Assembly (NCBI GenBank): GCA_938023775.1
Contig: CALJDB010000342.1
Coordinates: forward strand, 1 to 6,362
Direction of reading: 5' to 3'
DNA length: 6,362 bases
From: an uncultured Clostridia bacterium
GTDB taxonomy: Bacteria > Bacillota > Clostridia > Oscillospirales > Oscillospiraceae
In this document: one piece after another, positions 1 through 6,219 of the stretch
Position numbering within the stretch: the first letter of the stretch is position 1
Layout: every line of letters starts with the position of its first letter
Notes under the pieces: generated by a model
What the model was told of the DNA's origin: nothing
Databases searched by the model: none
The model's input: only the letters and a program-made list of their open reading frames with translations
Made by a program: the position numbers and the translations under genes

Positions 1-20
1 CGAGCGCAGCTATGCGCCCG
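1..20 (-). terminator. Possible 3' hairpin of the operon, cut by the window edge
   Basis: Just downstream of the ribF stop, the minus-strand RNA can form an 8-bp stem (CGGGCGCA with UGCGCUCG) around a 4-nt loop. One pair is G·U in minus-strand RNA, whereas plus-strand RNA would have an A·C mismatch, so the structure fits minus-strand transcripts better. Any U-tract needed for minus-strand termination would lie beyond the window. The A-rich stretch between the ribF stop and the stem would become a U-rich tract for a plus-strand transcript, so a bidirectional or convergent-gene terminator is also possible. It is seen only as a hairpin; termination is inferred. Confidence 0.4.
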
Positions 21-31
21 CCTTTCTTTTT

Positions 32-928
32 TTATTCCCCGCGCAAAAGCTCCCGGGCGCGCCGTGCGTCGCGGTGGATCTGTTCACCGAGGGCTTCGAC
101 CGTGTCGAACTTCCGCTCATCGCGCAGAAAATGGCAGAGCTCCACACAGACGCGCCGGCCGTAAAGGTCGCCGGTAAAGTCCTGAATGTTGCTCTCGACC
201 GTGACGTTCTCCCCGCCGACGGTCGGGCGCGTGCCGATGTTTGTGACGGCGGGGTGTTCCCCGTCCGGCAGGACGACGCGCGTCGCGTAAACGCCGCGGC
301 GCGGGATGAGCACGCCAGGCTCAAAGCGCATGTTGATGGTCGGGCTCGCGAGCCGCCTGCCGAGGCGCAGTCCGCTGCGGACATTGTCCGTCAGCAGATG
401 GGGGTGGCCCAGCAGCGCCGCAGCGCGCTCCATCTCCCCCGCGGCGACGACGGCGCGGATGCGCGTAGAGCTCACGATCTCGCCGTCCAGCGTAACGGCG
501 GGGATAATATCGCAGCCAAGACCGCGCGCGGCGCAGTAAGACGCCAGCTTTTCGCCGTCGCCCTCGCCGCGGTCGCCGAAGCGGAAGTCGTAGCCGACGA
601 CGAAGCCGACAGCGTTATACTCCGCGCAGACGCCGTCCAGAAACTCGCGCCACGGCATGTGCATCGTGTGCTCGTTGAAGTGGATGCAGTAGGTCCGTTC
701 GATACCGAAAAAGCGACGGATAATATAGGCACGGTCCGCCGGCGAGCAGAGCAGCGGCACGGGCGTTTTTTTGACGAAAATATCCGGGTGGAGGTCGAAA
801 GTCAGCACCGCGGGCTCCGCGTCAAGCGCGGCGGCGCGCGCCTTTGCCGCGTTCAGCAGCGCGGCGTGTCCGATATGAACGCCGTCGAAAAAGCCAAGCG
901 CGAGCACGGTTTTGGGTCTTTGTTCCAT
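32..928 (-). CDS. ribF: Bifunctional riboflavin kinase / FAD synthetase
   Basis: RibF phosphorylates riboflavin to FMN and then adenylylates FMN to FAD in the cytoplasm. The predicted 298-residue protein has both modules. The N-terminal nucleotidyltransferase carries GFFDGVHIGH (12-21), the VVGYDFRFG block (110-118) and SSTRIR (153-158). The C-terminal riboflavin kinase carries GRRLASPTIN (190-199, with the PTxN metal/ATP signature), GVYAT (212-216), NIGTRPTVGG (230-239), the DFTGDLYG stretch (250-257) and the FLRDERKFD region. The length is slightly short for the family (about 305-320), the missing part being at the N-terminus. The start is uncertain: I chose ATG at 928, but an in-frame TTG at 943 overlaps the truB stop (TTGA) and adds five residues. 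Neither has a good Shine-Dalgarno, so expression probably depends on coupling to truB. No FMN riboswitch is seen; as last gene it follows operon transcription. Family assignment is very secure. Confidence 0.95.
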   Translation of the reverse strand: MEQRPKTVLALGFFDGVHIGHAALLNAAKARAAALDAEPAVLTFDLHPDIFVKKTPVPLLCSPADRAYIIRRFFGIERTYCIHFNEHTMHMPWREFLDGVCAEYNAVGFVVGYDFRFGDRGEGDGEKLASYCAARGLGCDIIPAVTLDGEIVSSTRIRAVVAAGEMERAAALLGHPHLLTDNVRSGLRLGRRLASPTINMRFEPGVLIPRRGVYATRVVLPDGEHPAVTNIGTRPTVGGENVTVESNIQDFTGDLYGRRVCVELCHFLRDERKFDTVEALGEQIHRDARRARELLRGE

Positions 929-939
929 AAAAATCAGCT

Positions 940-1815
940 TCAATTCTCAAAAAAATTCTTGCGGGAGCACATTTTCCCCTCCCGCACCCCGCCGAGGGCG
1001 AGAAACGCGCCGTCAGCGCCGTAGAGCCGGTAAACGGTCCCCTCCGGCAGCGGGCAGGTGTAGCGCACGCCGGAGCGCAGCGCGCGCTCCTGCGGGGCGG
1101 TGAGCGTCAGCGCGGGGTAAGCGCGGAAAAGCGTGTCCACAGGGAGGAGCAGCTCCTCGGCGCGCCCTTCCTCCGCCGCAGCGAGCACGGTGTCGAGCGT
1201 GTGCGCCTCGGCGAGCGTAAACTCTCCCGCGCGGGTGCGGCGCAGGGCGCTCATGCAGCCGCCGCAGCCGAGGGCGGCGCCGATATCGCGGCAGAGCGCG
1301 CGGATATAGGTGCCCTTGGAGCAGCGGACGCGGAGGAGGATGTCGCCCGCATCGTCCCGTCCGAGGCGATCGAGCTCATAGATCGTGACGCGGCGGGGCT
1401 TGCGCTCCACCTCGCCGCCGCGGCGGGCGATCTCGTAGAGCTTCTTCCCGCCGATCTTGATCGCCGAATACATGGGCGGCAGCTGGTCGATCTCGCCGCG
1501 AAAGCGCGCGAGCGCGGCGTCCAGCGCCGCGTCGGAAACGTCGGCTTCGCGCTGCTCCAGAACAGTTCCGGACGTGTCCTGCGTGTCCGTCGTGACACCG
1601 AGGCGCAGGGCGGCGAGGTATTCCTTCTCCGCCGCCTCAGCGAACTCCACCGCGCGCGTGGCGCGGCCGAGAAACACGGCGAGCAGCCCGGTCGCCATCG
1701 GGTCGAGTGTCCCGGAGTGGCCCACGCGCTTTTCGCGCAGCGCGCCGCGCAGCTTGGCGCAGACATCCATGCTCGTCCAGCCGGCGGGCTTGTCTATGAG
1801 TAAAATGCCGTTCAT
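940..1815 (-). CDS. truB: tRNA pseudouridine(55) synthase
   Basis: TruB isomerises U55 to pseudouridine in the T-loop of almost all elongator tRNAs and also acts as a tRNA-folding chaperone. The 291-residue product starts with the typical [14 protein letters not shown] segment. It has the catalytic motif [12 protein letters not shown] with Asp38 as nucleophile, the KEYLA segment with the conserved Tyr66, [18 protein letters not shown] (111-128), and SKGTYIRAL (166-174). A short C-terminal PUA-like region follows (roughly 235-285). Length and motif order are normal. The ATG overlaps the nrnA stop as ATGA, and there is no strong Shine-Dalgarno before it (only GGAA directly adjacent), so translation is probably coupled to nrnA. 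The last codons contain a terminator-like hairpin and a T7 run, listed separately. The assignment is secure. Confidence 0.97.
   Translation of the reverse strand: MNGILLIDKPAGWTSMDVCAKLRGALREKRVGHSGTLDPMATGLLAVFLGRATRAVEFAEAAEKEYLAALRLGVTTDTQDTSGTVLEQREADVSDAALDAALARFRGEIDQLPPMYSAIKIGGKKLYEIARRGGEVERKPRRVTIYELDRLGRDDAGDILLRVRCSKGTYIRALCRDIGAALGCGGCMSALRRTRAGEFTLAEAHTLDTVLAAAEEGRAEELLLPVDTLFRAYPALTLTAPQERALRSGVRYTCPLPEGTVYRLYGADGAFLALGGVREGKMCSRKNFFEN
949..986 (-). terminator. Terminator-like hairpin inside the 3' end of truB, before ribF
   Basis: In minus-strand RNA, bases 986-979 (UGCGGGAG) pair perfectly with 967-960 (CUCCCGCA) around an 11-nt loop. Four purines (AGAA) and then seven U residues (955-949) follow. 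This resembles an intrinsic terminator, but the spacer between stem and U-tract makes it suboptimal. The whole element lies in truB codons (the U-run encodes Asn-Phe-Phe), so coding constraint may explain part of it. If active, it would reduce readthrough into ribF. Confidence 0.35.
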
Positions 1816-2747
1816 TTCCAGATCTCGTTCACGGTGTCCAGCATGCGGTCGGCGAGGGTCTGGGGCGGCAGATCTACCGTGCAGCCGGATGCCATTTTGT
1901 GTCCGCCGCCGCCGAACACGGCGCAGACCGCCGAGGCGTCCACCAGCTCGTTCGTGCGCACGGACGCCTTGCTGCGCCCCGGCGCGATCTCGCGCACGGT
2001 GATGGACACGACGTTGCCGCGCACCTTCCCGGCGAGGGAGGCGAGATCGTCGCAGTCGTCCTCCGTCGCGCCGCTCTCGCGCATCATGTCGAGCGTGATG
2101 ACCGCGATGTTGATCTGGTTATCGCGGTAAGAGCGGAGCGTGGCGAAGATCATGCCCTCCAGCTTCAGACGCGGGAAGCTGAACGAGCGGAAAAACTGCT
2201 TATTGACCCAGCGGTGGTTCGCGCCGAGGTCCATCAGCCGCGCCGCGGCGCGGTGGGTGTCCGCGCAGGTGTTGCCGTAGCAGAAGCAGCCGCAGTCCGT
2301 GCTGAGCGCGATATAGAGCAGCGTCGCCTCCTCCGGCGTGACGCCGCAGCCGAGCGCGTCGGCGAGCTCTAAAATGATCTCGCCCGTGCTCGCCTTCTCG
2401 CCGCGCAGGAGCGTGGCGGCGGCAAAGCCGGGATTCTTCGGATGGTGGTCGATCGCAAGGTCGACCGCGCCGGAAAAGCCGGGGCAGAACATCTCCGTCC
2501 CCGCGACGTCGACGCTGACGGTGTAAGCCGCCGTCTCGCCCCCCCCGGCAAGATACGCCGCCGTCAGCGGCTGAAACTTCTCCGTGATCTCCGGATTCGG
2601 GAAAAGCCACGCGCGTTTGCCCATCCGGCGCAGCATGGAGCAGAGCGCCGCGGCGGAGCAGAGCGTGTCCCCGTCCGGGCGGGTGTGGGTCACGAGCTCG
2701 ATGCCGTCGTGCGCTGCAAGTAGCGCCGCCGCCTCATTCGTCGTCAT
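1812..2747 (-). CDS. nrnA: DHH/DHHA1 phosphoesterase, NrnA-type nanoRNase / pAp phosphatase
   Basis: NrnA-type proteins degrade 2-5-nt nanoRNAs and dephosphorylate 3'-phosphoadenosine 5'-phosphate to AMP, using two metal ions (often Mn). The 311-residue product has the DHH-domain motifs in order: [11 protein letters not shown] (21-31, metal ligands expected at His21, Asp25, Asp27), Asp80 in SVDVAG, the DHH triad (100-102) and Asp151 in LSTDCGCF. The C-terminal DHHA1 domain has KASVRTN (260-266) and the [10 protein letters not shown] substrate-binding motif (279-288). All catalytic residues are present. The start is fixed by AGGAGG at 2757-2762, nine bases before ATG; it overlaps rbfA by 14 bases, implying coupled translation. 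An eight-G run lies at codons 68-70. The family is secure; pAp versus nanoRNA preference cannot be read from sequence, and a related c-di-NMP/pApA phosphodiesterase activity is possible. Confidence 0.92.
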   Translation of the reverse strand: MTTNEAAALLAAHDGIELVTHTRPDGDTLCSAAALCSMLRRMGKRAWLFPNPEITEKFQPLTAAYLAGGGETAAYTVSVDVAGTEMFCPGFSGAVDLAIDHHPKNPGFAAATLLRGEKASTGEIILELADALGCGVTPEEATLLYIALSTDCGCFCYGNTCADTHRAAARLMDLGANHRWVNKQFFRSFSFPRLKLEGMIFATLRSYRDNQINIAVITLDMMRESGATEDDCDDLASLAGKVRGNVVSITVREIAPGRSKASVRTNELVDASAVCAVFGGGGHKMASGCTVDLPPQTLADRMLDTVNEIWK

Positions 2748-3108
2748 GCTGCGGCTCCTCCTTCGGGATATCGAGCTTTTCGATCAGGCTGTTGATATAA
2801 GCGCCGTGCTCGATGGAGTGGTCCAGCTCAAAAATGAGCTCCGGCGTATAGCGCAGGCTGAGCGCCGCGCCGAGCTCGCGCCGCAGCCACGGCGACGCGG
2901 ACTTAATGCCCTTTTTAAATTCCTTTTCGTTCACCTCGCCGAGGAAGCTGACGCTGACCTTGCAGTAGCGCAGGTCGCCGGTCGTGTCCACATGGGTGAT
3001 GCTCATCAGCTCCCCCTGCTGCACGCGCGGGTCCTTCACCTGCGGGAGCAGGCGGGAGAGAGCGAAGCGGATATCCTCGTTCGTCCGCTGAAGCTTGTTG
3101 CTTGCCAT
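2734..3108 (-). CDS. rbfA: 30S ribosome-binding factor A
   Basis: RbfA binds the pre-30S subunit near the 5' end helix of 16S rRNA and promotes late maturation and cold adaptation. The 124-residue product is of usual size and fits a single type II KH domain: RTNEDIRFALSRLL (8-21), DPRV (26-29), a SITHVDTTGDLRYCKVSVSFLG strand region (36-57), the kinked helix around SASPWLRREL (70-79), and the characteristic LRYTPELIFELDHS (85-98). It ends in an acidic tail. The open frame continues in phase to 3258 and into the infB 3' end, but the correct ATG is at 3108: AAAGGAG lies eight bases upstream and family similarity begins there. Its last codons carry the nrnA ribosome binding site (the Lys-Glu-Glu codons). 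A terminator-like hairpin lies immediately upstream, unusual for this position in the operon. Confidence 0.95.
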   Translation of the reverse strand: MASNKLQRTNEDIRFALSRLLPQVKDPRVQQGELMSITHVDTTGDLRYCKVSVSFLGEVNEKEFKKGIKSASPWLRRELGAALSLRYTPELIFELDHSIEHGAYINSLIEKLDIPKEEPQHDDE

Positions 3109-3116
3109 ATTGCATT

Positions 3117-3123
3117 CTCCTTT
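3117..3123 (-). promoter_or_regulatory. Shine-Dalgarno of rbfA (decides the start)
   Basis: The minus strand reads AAAGGAG, eight bases before ATG at 3108. It selects this start over in-frame codons further upstream. It begins only seven bases after the T-run of the hairpin at 3131-3162, so there is no space for a promoter between that hairpin and rbfA. Confidence 0.85.
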
Positions 3124-3130
3124 GAATTTG

Positions 3131-3162
3131 AAAAAAGGGCGCACCGGCGGATGCGCCCTTTT
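3131..3162 (-). terminator. Intrinsic terminator-like hairpin between infB and rbfA
   Basis: In minus-strand RNA, GGGCGCA (3158-3152) pairs with UGCGCCC (3143-3137) across an 8-nt loop, and flanking A4/U4 extends the stem to 11 bp. Six U residues (3136-3131) follow directly. This is a textbook rho-independent terminator 11 bases after the infB stop. The inverted repeat is A-rich on one side and T-rich on the other, so it could act on either strand, but no plus-strand gene is present to need it. Since rbfA has no room for its own promoter downstream, the hairpin is likely a leaky terminator/attenuator or a 3'-end processing or stability element for the infB mRNA. Structure is seen; function is inferred. 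Confidence 0.75.
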
Positions 3163-3173
3163 GTTGATCTTTG

Positions 3174-5510
3174 TTACCGCTTGATCTCCTGCATCACGAA
3201 GCATTCGATCACGTCTTCGACCTTGATGTCGTTGAACTTTTCGATCTGCATACCGCACTCGTAGCCCTCGGCGACCTCTTTAACGTCGTCCTTGAAGCGG
3301 CGGAGGGAGGCGAGATCGCCCTCGTGGATGACCACGTTGTCGCGCAGGATGCGGACTTTGCAGCCGCGCTGGATCTTGCCGTCCGTGACGTAGCAGCCGC
3401 AGACGGTGCCGACCTTGCTGACCTTATAGGTCTCGCGCACGGAGGCGTGGCCGATGATGACCTCCTCGAACTTCGGCGCGAGCATGCCCTTCATCGCGGA
3501 CTCGATCTCCTCGATGCAGTCATAGATGACGCGGTACATGCGGATATCCACGCCCGCGCGGGCGGCGTTGTCGCGCGCAGCATTGTCCGGACGGACGTTG
3601 AAGCCGACGATGACCGCGCCGGAGGTTGCGGCGAGCATCACGTCGCTTTCGTTGATGGCGCCGACGCCGCAGTGGATGACCTTGACGCGCACCTCGTCGT
3701 TGGAGAGCTTCTCCAGACTCGTGCGAACCGCCTCGGCGGAGCCCTGAACGTCCGCCTTGACGATGATATTGAAGTTTTTGAGCTCGCCCTCCTGGATCTG
3801 GGCGAAGAGATCGTCCAGCGTGACCTTGCGGGCGACGCCGAAGCTCTCGTTTTTCTGCTGCTCCTTGCGCTGGGCAACAAGCTCGCGCGCCATGCGCTCG
3901 TCCGTGACGGCGTTGAACACATCGCCCGCGCCGGGGACCTCGCTCATGCCGGTGATCTCCACCGGGACGCTCGGACCCGCGGACTCGACGCGCTGCCCCT
4001 TGTCGTTCGTCATCACGCGCACGCGGCCGACGGCGGTGCCGGCGATGATAAGGTCGCCGGTGTGGAGCGTGCCGTTCTGGACGAGGACGGTCATGACGGG
4101 ACCGCGGCCCTTGTCGAGACGCGCTTCGATGACCGTTCCGCGGGCGGCGCGGTTCGGGTTGGCTTTCAGCTCCTGCACCTCGGCGAGAACGACGAGGTTT
4201 TCGAGCAGATCGTCGATGCCCTGACCGGTCTTCGCGGAGATCGGGCAGACGATGGTCTCGCCGCCCCACTCTTCGGGAACGATGTCGTACTCGGTGAGCT
4301 GCTGCTTGATGCGGTCCGGGTTCGCGCCGACGACGTCCATCTTGTTGATGGCGACGACGATGGGGATGCCCGCTGCCTTGGCGTGGTTGATGGACTCGAC
4401 GGTCTGGGGCATAATGCCGTCGTCCGCCGCGACGACGAGGATGGCGATATCCGTCACCATCGCGCCGCGGGCGCGCATGGAGGTGAACGCCTCGTGACCC
4501 GGCGTGTCGAGGAAGGTGATCGGGCTGCCATTGATTTCAACGGTGTAAGCGCCGATCGCCTGCGTAATGCCGCCGGCTTCGCCGGAGGCGACGTTGGACT
4601 TGCGGATGCGGTCGAGCAGGCTGGTTTTGCCGTGGTCGACGTGGCCCATAACGACGACCACCGGGGCGCGCGGCACGAGCTCCTCTGCGGTGTCCTCGCG
4701 GTCGTCGATGAGGCGCTCCTCCACGGTGACGTGGACCTCGCGCTCGACGAGGCAGCCCATTTCCTCCGCGATGATGGCGGCGGTGTCAAAGTCGATGATC
4801 TGGCTGAGGGACGCCATCACGCCGTTGCGGATGAGGCATTTCACGACCTCCGCGCCGGTCTTCTTCATGCGGCTCGCCAGCTCGCCGACGCTGATCTCGT
4901 CGGGGATGGAGACCTTGAGCTTCTGCTTCTTTGCGATCTCCAGCTGGAGGCGCTGCATCTTGTCACGCTCCTCCTGCCGGCGCTTCGCCGAGGTCTGCAT
5001 ATTCTGGCGCTGCTTGTTTTTGCTGTTGAATTTTTCCTTGCCGCCGCGCTGCTTTTCGCCGCGCGCGCCCGCCATGGTCTCGAACTTCTCATCGTATTTG
5101 CTGAGGTTCGTGTTCGTGGAGCCGCGGGTATCGACGATGCGCTTTTCCGCCGCGGGCTTGGGAACGTGGGGCTTCGGCTCTTCCTTCTTCGTTGCAGCGG
5201 CGGGGGCGGGAGCCGCCGCGGGAGCGCTCTGCGCCGGCCTTGCGGCGGCGGGCTGGGCGGCGGGCTTTGCCTCGGGCTTCGGCGCCTCCTTCGGCTTTTC
5301 CGGAACGGCGAAGATCTCCGCGATGGAGCCCACCTGATTATGCTGGGTCAGATATTCGAAGATGACGTCCAGCTCCGGGTTTTCCAGCACCTGCATGTGG
5401 TTTTTCGGCGCGGCGATATAGTCCGTCAAAATTTCCGTGACGGTCTTGCTCGGAAGTCCGAAATCCTTCGCCACCTCGTGAATTCTATATTTATTGTCCA
5501 AACTGCTCAT
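3174..5510 (-). CDS. infB: Translation initiation factor IF-2
   Basis: IF2 is the GTPase that brings fMet-tRNA to the 30S subunit and promotes 50S joining. The 778-residue protein has a first IF2_N subdomain (about 3-55), a Pro/Ala/Lys/Glu-rich linker (about 66-125), a highly basic charged segment (about 145-198), and a second IF2_N subdomain (about 199-252). The G domain (about 280-445) shows G1 GHVDHGKT (289-296), G2 GGITQAIG (313-320), G3 DTPGHEAF (335-342), G4 NKMD (389-392) and G5 SAK (425-427). Domain II follows (about 455-545), then domain III containing [10 protein letters not shown] (582-591), and the fMet-tRNA-binding C-terminal domain (about 675-778) with [16 protein letters not shown] and GYECG. 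The ATG at 5510 has AGGAGG nine bases upstream. The product is larger than the Bacillus protein and smaller than the E. coli one, mainly through the linker. A well-spaced internal ribosome binding site before Met185 suggests a short isoform. Confidence 0.98.
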   Translation of the reverse strand: MSSLDNKYRIHEVAKDFGLPSKTVTEILTDYIAAPKNHMQVLENPELDVIFEYLTQHNQVGSIAEIFAVPEKPKEAPKPEAKPAAQPAAARPAQSAPAAAPAPAAATKKEEPKPHVPKPAAEKRIVDTRGSTNTNLSKYDEKFETMAGARGEKQRGGKEKFNSKNKQRQNMQTSAKRRQEERDKMQRLQLEIAKKQKLKVSIPDEISVGELASRMKKTGAEVVKCLIRNGVMASLSQIIDFDTAAIIAEEMGCLVEREVHVTVEERLIDDREDTAEELVPRAPVVVVMGHVDHGKTSLLDRIRKSNVASGEAGGITQAIGAYTVEINGSPITFLDTPGHEAFTSMRARGAMVTDIAILVVAADDGIMPQTVESINHAKAAGIPIVVAINKMDVVGANPDRIKQQLTEYDIVPEEWGGETIVCPISAKTGQGIDDLLENLVVLAEVQELKANPNRAARGTVIEARLDKGRGPVMTVLVQNGTLHTGDLIIAGTAVGRVRVMTNDKGQRVESAGPSVPVEITGMSEVPGAGDVFNAVTDERMARELVAQRKEQQKNESFGVARKVTLDDLFAQIQEGELKNFNIIVKADVQGSAEAVRTSLEKLSNDEVRVKVIHCGVGAINESDVMLAATSGAVIVGFNVRPDNAARDNAARAGVDIRMYRVIYDCIEEIESAMKGMLAPKFEEVIIGHASVRETYKVSKVGTVCGCYVTDGKIQRGCKVRILRDNVVIHEGDLASLRRFKDDVKEVAEGYECGMQIEKFNDIKVEDVIECFVMQEIKR
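4956..4975 (-). promoter_or_regulatory. Candidate internal translation start in infB (Met185)
   Basis: The minus strand carries AGGAGGAG (4975-4968), nine bases before an in-frame ATG at 4958-4956. The product would be a 594-residue IF2 lacking the first IF2_N subdomain and linker but keeping the second IF2_N subdomain and all later domains. Internal infB starts that give short IF2 forms are known in E. coli and Bacillus subtilis. The same bases encode Gln-Glu-Glu in a charged helix, so chance is a real alternative. Confidence 0.45.
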
Positions 5511-5513
5511 ACG

Positions 5514-5924
5514 TTAATTCCTCCTGTCTCCCTTTTTCGCGCCCGCGCTCTTCTTCCGGGCTTTTGCCCTGTCCCGCTTCGCGGCGAGCTCCGCTGCGAG
5601 CGGGGCATAGTCCGCACCGAATTCCTCCTCCAGTGCCGCGGCGAAGCTCGCCGCGAGTCCGAGGTCCGCAAATGCCGCCATCGAGCAGCCGGGACGCCCC
5701 GTCGCTTCGGAGATCTGCTCCTTCGGAAAGGGCAGCACGGTCAGCGGAACATTTGTTTCAAACACATAGCCCTCCGCGCGGCGCTTTGCGCCGTCGGAAG
5801 CGTCCGACGCGAGGCACATCAGCCGCGCCTTGCCGGACTTCACGAGCGCCTTGGCGTTTTCTTCGCCGAGCTCAAGATTCCCGCCGCGGCGGGCGATGCC
5901 GAGGTAGCCCAATGCCCTGCTCAT
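5514..5924 (-). CDS. ylxQ: YlxQ, L7Ae/L30e/S12e/Gadd45-fold RNA-binding protein
   Basis: YlxQ belongs to the L7Ae family of small RNA-binding proteins, often with K-turn affinity; its exact cellular role is not settled. The 136-residue product shows the family's N-terminal pattern: LGYLGIARRGGNLELGEENA (5-24), SGKARLMCLASDAS (30-43), a central VPLTVLPFPKEQISEATGRP segment (59-78) and a final hydrophobic strand/helix (82-97). The family commonly ends near residue 100; here about 36 further residues form a charged, Lys/Arg-rich tail. Frequent family residues after DAS (Asn-Thr) are replaced by Asp-Gly-Ala. The reading frame stays open to 6164, but ATG at 5924 is right: GGAGG lies ten bases upstream, it overlaps the ylxR stop as ATGA, and similarity begins there. 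The last codons (Arg-Arg) contain the infB Shine-Dalgarno. Confidence 0.88.
   Translation of the reverse strand: MSRALGYLGIARRGGNLELGEENAKALVKSGKARLMCLASDASDGAKRRAEGYVFETNVPLTVLPFPKEQISEATGRPGCSMAAFADLGLAASFAAALEEEFGADYAPLAAELAAKRDRAKARKKSAGAKKGDRRN
5520..5525 (-). promoter_or_regulatory. Shine-Dalgarno of infB, embedded in ylxQ codons
   Basis: AGGAGG on the minus strand lies nine bases before the infB ATG at 5510. It encodes the two Arg residues of the YlxQ C-terminus (Asp-Arg-Arg-Asn-stop). Ribosomes finishing ylxQ must pass over it, so ylxQ and infB translation are probably coupled. Confidence 0.85.
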
Positions 5925-6190
5925 GTCTCCCCCGCCTCCATCTGCGCCTGCAATTGCGCGAAGATTTCGTCCGGGATCGGGGTTTCCAGCGCGCGCTCGA
6001 GCGCCTTGGCGCGGACCGCTTTTTTGAGGCAGTCCGGGCTGGGGCAAACATAAGCCCCTCTGCCGTTGGCTTTGCCGCGGAAATCGAGGCTGATAGCCCC
6101 CTCCGGCGAGCGCACGACGCGGATGAGCTCCCGCTTCGGCTTCATTTCGCGGCAGCCGAGACACTGCCGCATCGGTATTTTTTTCTGCAT
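5921..6190 (-). CDS. rnpM: YlxR / RnpM family protein (DUF448), RNase P modulator
   Basis: This 89-residue basic protein matches the YlxR family: RQCLGCREMKPKRELIRVVR (8-27) followed by NGRGAYVCPSPDC (42-54). The B. subtilis member has been described as RnpM, which binds the RNA subunit of RNase P and modulates its activity; other YlxR proteins have been proposed to act as nucleoid-associated regulators. Four cysteines (10, 13, 49, 54) in a CxxC plus CxxxxC arrangement could form a metal site. The start at 6190 precedes the family core; the best AGGAGG is 14 bases upstream, longer than ideal, with a closer AGGGAAG about five bases before ATG. Met7 is an alternative start but lacks a ribosome binding site. 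It lies 29 bases after nusA and overlaps ylxQ by ATGA, the conserved order in Firmicutes. Confidence 0.9.
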   Translation of the reverse strand: MQKKIPMRQCLGCREMKPKRELIRVVRSPEGAISLDFRGKANGRGAYVCPSPDCLKKAVRAKALERALETPIPDEIFAQLQAQMEAGET

Positions 6191-6219
6191 GGTCTTCCCT
6201 GCCGCCTCCTTGCTTATTA

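Noticed and set aside
940..955. T7 run near the truB end as a programmed -1 frameshift making a TruB-RibF fusion
   Set aside because: A -1 shift meets an in-frame TGA right after the T-run, so no fusion would be produced.
74..1024. A 316-codon plus-strand open frame opposite ribF
   Set aside because: Codon-aligned antisense shadow of ribF, with low-complexity Ala/Arg/Asp/Val composition and no family motif.
1201..1803. A 200-codon plus-strand open frame opposite truB
   Set aside because: Codon-aligned antisense of truB in GC-rich sequence; no domain and no ribosome binding site.
3109..3258. N-terminal extension of rbfA to an upstream in-frame start
   Set aside because: It would run through the infB 3' end and the terminator hairpin and encode an Arg-rich stretch unlike RbfA; AAAGGAG eight bases before ATG 3108 decides the start.
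2584..3264. A plus-strand open frame opposite rbfA and the start of nrnA
   Set aside because: It spans gene boundaries and the infB-rbfA hairpin, has no Shine-Dalgarno and no recognisable product.
5140..5310. GC-rich low-complexity tract as a possible repeat array
   Set aside because: It is the Pro/Ala/Lys/Glu linker of IF2; codons vary, there is no fixed repeat unit, and such linkers are normal in the family.
3171..6053. A 960-codon open frame on the plus strand, antisense to infB and ylxQ
   Set aside because: It is codon-aligned with infB and ylxQ. Its stops would require TTA, CTA or TCA sense codons, which are rare in these GC-rich genes, so openness is expected. The product is Asp/His/Val/Leu-rich with no recognisable domain, starts with TTG and has no ribosome binding site.
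5925..6164. 80-residue N-terminal extension of ylxQ overlapping ylxR
   Set aside because: The extra residues are a frame-shifted reading of ylxR (Arg/Gly/Pro-rich); similarity and a GGAGG site place the start at 5924.
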